Below, piece after piece: positions 36,859-44,031 of a stretch of 64,000 bases of DNA. The notes beneath the pieces were generated by a model. It did no database searches. It was given only the letters and a program-made list of their open reading frames with translations, and was not told where the DNA came from. Location: NCBI RefSeq assembly GCF_017562075.2, contig NC_054085.1:32303039-32367038 (forward strand). The letters run 5' to 3'. The position numbers were made by a program, and so were the translations under genes. Position 1 is the stretch's first letter; the number at the start of each line of letters is the position of its first letter. This stretch comes from Anopheles merus. Lineage: Eukaryota; Arthropoda; Insecta; Diptera; Culicidae.

Positions 36859-38196
36859 TTACTCTTCATCAAGGATTGTTATCTCCTGCCCCTCGGCAAC
36901 TGGCCCCGTCAGAACGACCACGGATTGCAGCTGCTCGTCCACTGACTGTTTCGCGTTCGGTGTGCTCGAACGCCGCAGCCGACGGGTGAAGGGATAGAAA
37001 CAGGTAACACCCTCCATCTTGTGATCCATCGCAGCAACCCTCTGGACCAATCGGAACAATATATGGGGCAGCTTCTCGCTACCCTCCACTGCCTGCAGCC
37101 GGGACCACAGGGAGACATTTTCCTTGACCGCGATGGCGTACATGAGAATCGCCATAAACTGTGTTACGCATCTACCCGTCATATCTTTGCTGTCTTCCGG
37201 GTTTGGTTCCCGATCCTTGTAGATGGCAAGCTGATGCAGCACATAGTCGGTCGGTTCCAGCGCAAACGGATCGCGATACTGCTCCAGCTCGGCCGGCGTC
37301 TCCACGCGCCGCAGAAAAGCTTCCGGATCCTCCAGGAACAGTAGCACCGCGTGCCAGAACAGACGCAACACCACGTGAAACATTCGGGTCGGTTTGGGAC
37401 CGCGAAAGAGCAGCTGCAGATCGTCAACGATTTCACACTCAAACTGATGGTAGCGCTGGTACGACTGCTCCTGGCATTCCTCGCTACAGTACATCACGCC
37501 GGTGCAGCCCGTGCATGGTCGCAGGTTGTGTTCGTTGGTTGCACCGCAAAAGTCGCACCGCTGGTAGGCCAGTTCCGCCTCCAGCACCAGTACGAACGGT
37601 TTTTCCACCAGCACCTTCGCGCCATCCTCCAGGCTACGGTTCGTTCGAATGCCTTCTCCGTCTTCCCCCACCTCCAGACAGGCCTTTATCGAGCAGTGGC
37701 GCGTTGGGGCATTCGGTTTCGCCGCCGCGTTGCTACCGCCCGTTTCCTTCAGCTGCTCCCTAACGCGCTGCTCACGCGCCGCCAGCTTCGGCCTCATTTC
37801 GGTGGGATAATTATGACGCCGGGCCAGCTCAATGTTCTGCAAACATTCGCGGTACAGCTTGCGGTTGAAGTACACCGCCGATCGGTTCGCATAGCCAAGG
37901 CCCAAATCGGCTGAACCTTCCTCGGCCATGGCGATGCTCTGGTTGTACAACTCCAGCGCTTTGGCCGGATCGTCCGGTGACTGCTTGTACGCCGCATTGC
38001 CCTGCTCGCGGAGCTTCGCTGCCTTGCTGCTGCTCTTGCCGATCTTTGCTTTCGGGAATGGCCAATACTGCCGCTTGAACAGGCTTTGACACTCGGCCAG
38101 ACTTTCGCACGGAACACTCCGCCGACCAATCGCCCACGAGGTGGCCAGCCCGACGGAGGGACACTCCAGCTTTTCCACCACCTCGGGTCGTAGCAT
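36859..38196 (-). CDS. Smyd4: SMYD4-like TPR/MYND protein with degenerate SET domain
   Basis: A single-exon 445-aa frame. Two TPR-like helical hairpins lie at about 61-95 and 96-131. The first part of a split SET domain follows at about 168-205. A complete MYND zinc finger is visible with ligands C214, C217, C228, C231, C237, C241, H250 and C254. The order TPR, SET-N, MYND, SET-C is that of SMYD4. The second SET half is short and lacks the NHSCxPN motif that contacts S-adenosylmethionine: residues 408-414 read RRSSTPN, keeping only S, P and N. The protein stops 12 residues after V433, just beyond GQEIT, with no post-SET cysteine cluster. It may therefore be a pseudo-methyltransferase acting as a protein-binding scaffold; this is inference. 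The start has A at -3. A minus-strand AATAAA sits at 36593-36598. It is divergent from the MADF gene with 145 bp between start codons. Confidence 0.88.
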   Translation of the reverse strand: MLRPEVVEKLECPSVGLATSWAIGRRSVPCESLAECQSLFKRQYWPFPKAKIGKSSSKAAKLREQGNAAYKQSPDDPAKALELYNQSIAMAEEGSADLGLGYANRSAVYFNRKLYRECLQNIELARRHNYPTEMRPKLAAREQRVREQLKETGGSNAAAKPNAPTRHCSIKACLEVGEDGEGIRTNRSLEDGAKVLVEKPFVLVLEAELAYQRCDFCGATNEHNLRPCTGCTGVMYCSEECQEQSYQRYHQFECEIVDDLQLLFRGPKPTRMFHVVLRLFWHAVLLFLEDPEAFLRRVETPAELEQYRDPFALEPTDYVLHQLAIYKDREPNPEDSKDMTGRCVTQFMAILMYAIAVKENVSLWSRLQAVEGSEKLPHILFRLVQRVAAMDHKMEGVTCFYPFTRRLRRSSTPNAKQSVDEQLQSVVVLTGPVAEGQEITILDEE

Positions 38197-38341
38197 TTTT
38201 TTTTCACACTTTCCGGCGCTGGTTTCGGAATTTACATCGTCCAGTTTGACAGCTACCCGAGCGGGACGCTTTGACAGCTAATCGTTCTGTTTTGTTGGTA
38301 AACAAAGCCCAAGCCCTTTGGGAGCACTCGCGTACGCGATC
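38197..38341. promoter_or_regulatory. Short bidirectional promoter between SMYD4-like and MADF genes
   Basis: The two start codons point away from each other with 145 bp between them, so both core promoters must lie here or overlap the 5' ends of the genes. Two exact copies of TTTGACAGCTA occur at 38245-38255 and 38270-38280, 25 bp apart. No TATA box is evident. A role for the repeated motif is inferred from its position and recurrence elsewhere in the window. Confidence 0.6.
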
Positions 38342-39315
38342 ATGGCTGATTTGCGTCTGTTTTCGCGTAGCTTTATTACCGAATTTATAAGACTGTATAA
38401 AAGCTTTCCCTGCCTGTGGAAGGTAGGCTCGCGGGAGTACACGGATCGTGCGAAAAGGGAGCAAGCGTACGATGCACTAGTCGCCAAGTACCGGGAGGTG
38501 GACCGGATGGCATCGCGGGACGAGGTGAAGAAGAAGCTGTACGGTCTTCGGTCGAGCTATCGGCGCGAGATGGTCAAGCTGAAAAACTCGATCCGCACCG
38601 GAACCACCCTGGACGATGTGTACAAGCCGACGCTGTGGTACTTCTATCTGTTCGACTTTCTGTCCGAGCACGAGACGCTGAAGGAACCAACGAGCACTAC
38701 CGACGACTATCAGGATGTGTTGAAGGATGAGGAACAGGTACAAGGGGGATTTCGGTTGCAATTGCGGAGAAGGAAGAACACGCTAAAAACTCTCCCTTTC
38801 TTTTGTAGGAATACTACGACAGTGAGGAAGCTCTGGGGCAAGGCGAAGAGACGCAGCACTATCACGGCTGTGCTGGGAACGATTCTGACGAAATTGAGCC
38901 GGGGGAGGATATCATCGCGGAAGGCGATGATCCCTTTAGCTCCGATACACCTGCCCGCTACACATCACCCGCACCGGATCGACCCGAATCCTCCCAACCG
39001 GGCGCATCATCGTCCTACAAAAGGGTAAATCCGTCCTCATCGAAAAAGCGTAAACTACCCAGATCCCCCACTGCCGAACGGATCGAGTATTTGGAGCGGA
39101 TCGAACCAATCGATCATGCCGACGCGCTACAACCACTATCCGACCACCCAGAGGATCAGTTCGACGTGTACGGGAAGCTGATCGCGCACAAGCTGCGTTC
39201 GTTCAACCGGCTGCAGGCCACCTTCTCTCAGCGGCTCATCAACGAGGTGCTGTTCGAGGGCGAGATGGGATTTTTGAATAGGAATTGTAAAATTGTCGAT
39301 ATGGGCAGTCCGTGA
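38342..39315 (+). CDS. MADF-BESS domain protein (putative DNA-binding regulator)
   Basis: Exons 38342-38737 and 38809-39315 join in phase 0 across a 71-bp intron (GTACAA...TTGTAG), giving 300 aa. Residues 11-109 form a MADF (Myb/SANT-like) domain: FITEFIRLYKSFPCLW, the YTDRAKREQAYDAL helix, VKKKLYGLRSSYRRE and the aromatic WYFYLFDFL end. Exon 2 is acidic and Ser/Pro-rich, has a basic SSKKRKLP stretch that could be a nuclear localisation signal, and ends in a BESS-like segment (DVYGKLIAHKLRSF then LINEVLFEGEMG). MADF binds DNA and BESS mediates protein contacts in insect regulators such as Adf1 and Dip3; targets cannot be told here. The ATG at 38342 has A at -3 and G at +4; an in-frame upstream TTG at 38318 is not a credible eukaryotic start. 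It shares a short promoter with the SMYD4-like gene. Confidence 0.9.
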
Positions 39316-40046
39316 GTCTGGAGGGAGAGAGGGAGCACGAGAAAGTGGTGTACTGCTTCGTTAGATAGAATTTAAAGCAGAGTGCGAGTCGAGGGAGCTT
39401 GTGGAATTAATCGAAAATGTCTGTGGCCTATTTTTAAATTATTATTAGTTAACTGCACCCTTTTATTACCCTCTGTGTCTGTAAGTGAGTCTTTTATTCA
39501 TATAAATTTACAAGATGGTTAAAGAGGTTAGAGATCTCGTGGCACAGAAATCAAAAAAAGTTTTAATTATCAAGAGAAATACACGCGAATCAAACGAACA
39601 CAGAAATGCGTGAGCTTTTTTGAATATAAAATTTATTAAGAAACTGAATCGACTTCATATTTTGCACTCTTCATAATGCCGAATCAATATACATTTATGC
39701 CGCAGCACTGATCGATGAAGCACAAACTCTTTCGCTGGCACACATTAACCGCCCTGCAGCATTGTAAATAATTTGAGGGCATTTGTTGCACTTATCCATA
39801 TCGATCGAATTGTGACTGTTTGTACATTCGTAAATTGTTAATAGTGATTGGAGTTTAAGGAATGTGGAGAGCGATAGAGAAAATGGCATACAAAATGGCG
39901 CGCAATTCGCTGATCACTGACCATACTACAATGCTTATTCCTGAGTAACATACATTTTAAAAGAGAACCTTATCAATAAAATAACACTCCGAGATCCGGC
40001 ATCTGGCTTCATCTCGACAAAATGTTCCTTCTCCTCCTTCTTCTCC
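39316..40046. other. 3' region between convergent MADF and H2A.X genes
   Basis: AT-rich, no coding frame supported. A minus-strand AATAAA near 39630 and a plus-strand AATAAA near 39977 could serve the two genes, which would make their 3' UTRs overlap; this is uncertain. Confidence 0.4.
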
Positions 40047-40551
40047 TCAATACTCCTGGCTCTGTTTGTCCTGCGATGAGCTGTTGCCGGCAGCTTTAGC
40101 ACCCGTTTTGCGGGGCAGCAGCACCGAATGAATGTTCGGCATGACGCCGCCCTGCGAGATGGTCGTCCCCTGCAGCAGCTTGCTCAGCTCCTCGTCGTTC
40201 CGCACCGCCAGCTGGATGTGGCGCGGCGTCAGGCGAGATTTGTGATTGTCCCGCGCGGCATTACCCGCCAGCTCCAGCACCTCCGCCGCCAGATACTCGA
40301 GCACGGCCGTCATGTACACGGACGAACCGACGCCGATCCGGCTCGCATACTTGCCCCTCTTCAGCGTGGAAGAGACGCGGCCAACGCTGAACGTAAGCCC
40401 AGCACGGGACGATTTCGTCACTGGCGAACGGAGCACAAAGAACGAGAGAGAGAGAGAGAGAGAGCGCAATAATCCAAAAACAACTCCAATTTCCAGTACG
40501 ATTTATCCACCACACTTATCCCTTGTCCCAGCTGTACTCACTTTTCTTCAT
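40047..40551 (-). CDS. H2AX: Histone H2A variant of H2A.X type (C-terminal SQEY)
   Basis: Exon 1 is only 10 coding bases (40542-40551, ATGAAGAAAA) and exon 2 is 40047-40420; the 121-bp intron has donor GTGAGT and acceptor CGCCAG and the join restores MKKMTKSSRAGL, giving 127 aa. The histone fold is intact: RAGLTFSVGR, LEYLAAEVLELAGNAARDN, LTPRHIQLAVRNDEEL, GGVMPNIHSVLLPRKT. The acidic patch is kept (E45, E50, E53, D79, E80, E81). Lacking the H2A.Z signatures and ending in SQEY, it fits H2A.X, whose SQ(E/D)-aromatic tail is phosphorylated at DNA breaks; a second SQD lies at 119-121. The N-tail is short (about 9 residues before RAGL) without the usual SGRGK, and the L1 region (SSTLKRGKYASRIGVGSSVY) is divergent. 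No histone 3' stem-loop is seen after the stop, which with the intron suggests replication-independent expression. The intron holds a GA microsatellite at 40444-40464. Confidence 0.9.
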
Positions 40552-41140
40552 ATTGGATTAAATTGCGGTGACTTTTTCTTGCGCTAAAGCTTTCTCAAAC
40601 TTGAACACTTCCTCACTCACGGTCAGCAACGTATGAATTGCGATGGAGAAATGTAGCGTCTCCTTTGATACGGGGGAAAAATGCGCGCAATTTTACCGGT
40701 TGCTTCCTTCACGCACACCACCACACCAGAGCGAGATGGGCACAGTGGGAAGAGTTGTGTTCAATTTTCGGGTAAAAACACAGTTCCTCGGAAAAAGGGA
40801 ATCAAGAGCGTTTGCAATACGTGGAACGCGTGGGGGTTGGGGCTAGTGATGGGAAAAATGAAGTTTTCGTCGAAATCGAATCCAGCTTCACAGTTTTCTG
40901 AAATCTATTCCGGATAATAGGTCCGGAATCGGATTTGGCTAACTCGGATTTGGAATCGGTTCTAGAATCGAATTCCTTCGAAATAATTTTAAGCGTTTGA
41001 GTCCAATGATGCTACTAGTGGTGGATCATACAATTCATTTCACAACCCGTCCCGGAGTCCAGTCGGTGCGAGCCAGTCGGAATCGATTCCAACCTGTGGG
41101 TGCAACGAGTTCGAGTCGACCCGAATGATGAGTAGGTTCG

Positions 41141-41261
41141 AGAAAGCATAAGCGACTCCGACCCACTTCGTGCAGTGAGTTCGGGTCGAGTATTGATCCT
41201 ATATTGATCCGACCCGACTCGAACTCGCTGCACCAACGGTTCGAAGTCGCTTATGCTTTCT
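41141..41261. repeat. Inverted repeat inside the hAT-like element
   Basis: AGAAAGCATAAGCGACT at 41141-41157 is exactly inverted at 41245-41261, and the similarity extends imperfectly inward (GACCCRAACTCG-type sequence) and outward. The arms could form a hairpin of about 60 bp around the TATTGATCC loop region. Confidence 0.8.
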
Positions 41262-41517
41262 TGCATCTACTGATTCTATTTGTATCTTTTGGGTCAACCC
41301 GAACGACTCTGGTTCGCCTACGGATGGCTCCAACTCGGTAGGTTCGAGTCGACCCGCCCATCACTAAATGGAGAGGAGGACAAGATGGAGATTCCCGGAC
41401 TCATTCCGGAGCAAATTTCATTTCTTAGTCAATCCTGATTCCGTGACCGGAGCAAATTGCGATTTCAAGGTCGATTCCGATTCTGGGGCCGATGCTCATT
41501 CCGGAGCTGATTCCGAT

Positions 41518-41600
41518 CCCGGAATCGATTCCGGAACCGACTCCGGAATCGGCTCTGGAATCAACTACAGAATCGGCTCTGGAATTGGCTCCGGAATCGT
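41518..41600. repeat. Degenerate 12-bp tandem repeat (GGAATCGGCTCT-like)
   Basis: Seven or so variants of GGAATCGGCTCT/GGAATCGATTCC in a row, part of the same repetitive block as the hAT-like element. Similar GAATC/GATTCC words occur more loosely from about 41440. Confidence 0.75.
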
Positions 41601-41631
41601 AGGTAGGTCGTATTCCGAGCTCACACCTCTA

Positions 41632-43002
41632 GTTGATACGCATGATCGTTTTGTTATGAAACGAAAGCAACTATTTTTACTACTTTAAAATAATGTGATG
41701 ATTTTTTTTTCTTCTTTTGGTTTTGGCCCAGCTTGTCGGCAACTTATACAAAAGACTAAAGACATATTTTTTCGTGATTGTTTTTTTTTTAATTTCGAAT
41801 TCATGCTAAAGCAAATAAAAAAATATAATCACGGGGACCCTAGGGACCTTCGGCATTGAGGCACGTGCCAGAGAACAGAAAAATATACTAAAATTGGCGA
41901 TCTAAAGCTGCTTGAGATTCGGCACGCTCTCACACGCATTCCGTACTTTTTTTTTGCTAATCTTATCAACTCCCCATTAGAACTCTATTCCGAACAATTA
42001 AACAAATTCGACCTCGTCCGTACAATCAATTTGTATAAAAAATGTGAAAGGTTTAAATCGTAACTACAAAAACGGTTGCACCATTCACACCATACTGATA
42101 AGATGAAAAATAAATAAATGTTTCGTTTCTCTTTCTTCTGTTTCTGAATTCATATTTAACAGGCAGAATTCACAATGGAAAAGTTAAAATATTCGATTTT
42201 GAGGTATTTTTGTAGGATAGTCGAATTAATCTCTCGCCACTTCATGTAACAAGAAAGGATCCAACACAATCATTTGATCATGCTCTCCAGACGAGTTTCG
42301 GTCCAATCAAGTTGACCGATTAAAAGGAATTATCTATTCATTGCTTCCGAGACTCCGAATCGTATTGAACTGCACAGTCTCCCGAATGCTTCGCACAAAG
42401 ATAAGCACCGAATCGTTGTGCAAACAAATTATTTGCTAATGCTCTTTCTCTCCCCCTCTCTGGACACCACTTGAGCGATAATGAAGGTGGCGCGCCAATT
42501 GCCCGCAGCAACGGCTGCACGATCATTCCGTCGTTTGCGCTGTACTAAGACGCGGGTACGGTTGTGGCGCTTGCGTGTGATACCCAGCTACACTGCTACA
42601 CCGGCATGGGGAAAGATGACCGAGAATCTCAACCATCGGCGGTGCCGTACGATCGACTGCTTCCAGATGCCGGATCAACAGGTAGAGTAAACTGCATCAT
42701 CCATGCTTGAGCTTTTCCCTTTCCGCGATCTTCGTTTCACTCCATGCTTTACCCGTAAGAAGTGGAGAAATTACTGTAAACAGAGTGTTAAATTTGTTTT
42801 ACCACTGATTCATTCCTACCATCCCTATCGACCCCCCTTCAACACGACAGCTGATTTACTGGGTGCGCAACAAAACAACCACGACGCAGCAACAGCAGCA
42901 GCAGCAGCGGCGGCAGGAGTTGTCGCAAGCCCCCGTGAGATAAGACAAACGCGTCATCCCGTCTACGGTACGTATCCGAACGGCGCACGGCACGCCACCA
43001 GT
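41632..43002. other. Upstream region and probable 5' UTR of the b561 gene
   Basis: No supported gene. The last 500 bp are GC-richer with possible splice sites (a donor-like CAG/GTAGAG near 42682 and an acceptor-like ACGACAG before 42851), consistent with a spliced leader. Confidence 0.4.
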
Positions 43003-43915
43003 ATGGGCGGGGAAGAGCCGGAAGGAACCAGCGCAGAACACGAGCAACTGTTTGCCGACTATCGGGACGACGAGAACGACGAGCGCAAGGATTCGATCGA
43101 CGAGACGACCGTCACCGGCGAGGGGATGGACCGTGCAAAACGGAACGCCAGCAATCGGAACGCGAACAACCGGGCAGTGGAGCGTAATGCCACGTTCAGC
43201 AGAAAGCTAGTGCTTGCCAATGTGCTGATCAATGTGCTTATGTTTGGTGTGGCCGGGTTCATCACCTATCATTGCTTCAACCATGCGATGGTGCTGTTTT
43301 CCTGGCACCCAACGTTCATGTCCATTGGGGTAAGCCGCCGTGTGTGTTTGTTCGTGGTCTTTGCATGTTTTACAAACGATGTTCAACCTCTTCCAGTACC
43401 TGATCCTGATGTCCCAGGCCGTGCTGACTATGTCCGGAGCGAACTACTTCACCCACCGCTGCCACCATCGCACGAAGGTGTTCCTGCACTGGCTGCTGCA
43501 GGCCGTGGCCGGCGTACTCATCTCGATCGCGTCCGTGTGCATCTTCCTCAACAAGGTACGGCTCGGCAAGCCCCACTTCCAGACGCTGCACGGTATCTTC
43601 GGGCTGGTGACGGTGTGCCTCACGCTCGTATCGATCGCCGGTGGCGTTACAACGAAGTATGCGTTTCAGTTGCGCCACTATATGCGCCCGATCTACAGCA
43701 AGCTGGGGCACGGTATCGTGGGCACGGTGGCCTACCTGCTCGGCACTGTCACGATCTCGCTGGGCGTTTATTCGCGCTGGTTCCAGGAGGACAACGATGC
43801 CAACGTGCGGTTAACGCTGGTGATAGCGATCGGTACGGTCGCGCTGTATGTGATCGTTGCGCCGATCGCCAACACGGTGCAGCGAATCCGCACGGCCGTG
43901 CGGACCACGCTTTAA
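43003..43915 (+). CDS. Cyb561d2: Cytochrome b561 domain protein, CYB561D2 type
   Basis: Exons 43003-43329 and 43397-43915 join in phase 0 over a 67-bp intron (GTAAGC...TTCCAG); 281 aa. After a hydrophilic, acidic N-terminus of about 66 residues come six hydrophobic segments typical of the b561 core. The four expected haem-ligand histidines are visible: H102 (FSWHP), H140 (LHWLLQ), H174 (TLHG) and H214 (KLGHG). The family passes electrons across membranes, commonly from ascorbate to ferric iron or monodehydroascorbate. The ATG at 43003 has A at -3 and G at +4. An in-frame ATG at 42703 has a poor context and would add an Ala run encoded by a CAG-type repeat, so it is less likely. Sequence at 42481-42850 may be a spliced 5' UTR (acceptor-like ACGACAG before 42851). 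The poly(A) signal at 44006-44011 lies 16 bp from the stop codon of convergent TMEM42. Confidence 0.93.
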
Positions 43916-44005
43916 GCACACACACAGCATAGTTTAAGTTATAAGACCTGGGAAATTAAAAATTTCCTTTCTCATCCTTTTGAAAGACACCGTGACGAAA
44001 GCAGT

Positions 44006-44011
44006 AATAAA
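44006..44011 (+). terminator. Poly(A) signal AATAAA of the cytochrome b561 gene
   Basis: AATAAA 90 bp after the b561 stop. Cleavage 10-30 bp further on would run into the TMEM42 coding end on the other strand. Confidence 0.7.
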
Positions 44012-44025
44012 ATGTTGCGTACAAC

Positions 44026-44031
44026 TTTATT
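44026..44031 (-). terminator. Poly(A) signal AATAAA of TMEM42 overlapping its stop codon
   Basis: The minus strand reads GAT GAA TAA AG, so the stop TAA is the central part of AATAAA. No other canonical minus-strand signal is seen nearby downstream. Confidence 0.6.

Larger units (their letters stand above)
40844..41631. mobile_element. hAT-like non-autonomous foldback element
   Basis: The left end TAGTGATGGG has an exact inverted partner (CCCATCACTA, 41357-41366) and a looser one at the far end (CACACCTCTA ending at 41631). Such TAGNGNTG termini are typical of hAT transposons. The interior is built of GAATC/GATTC repeats and a large imperfect inverted repeat, with no transposase frame. The 8-bp flanks of the long version (GTTGGGGC and GTTGATAC) agree at 5 of 8 positions, so no clean duplication supports the boundaries. 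It may be one element of 788 bp or a shorter one (40844-41366) with a neighbouring repeat. Confidence 0.45.

Noticed and set aside
38318..38341. Eight-residue upstream extension of the MADF protein
   Set aside because: It would start at TTG; the ATG at 38342 has a good context.
39930..40046. Replication-dependent histone 3' stem-loop after the H2A.X gene
   Set aside because: No GGCTCTTTTCAGAGCC-like stem-loop is visible after the stop.
42703..43002. Upstream in-frame extension of the b561 protein from ATG 42703
   Set aside because: Poor start context and an Ala run from a CAG-type repeat; ATG 43003 has an optimal context and gives the usual length.
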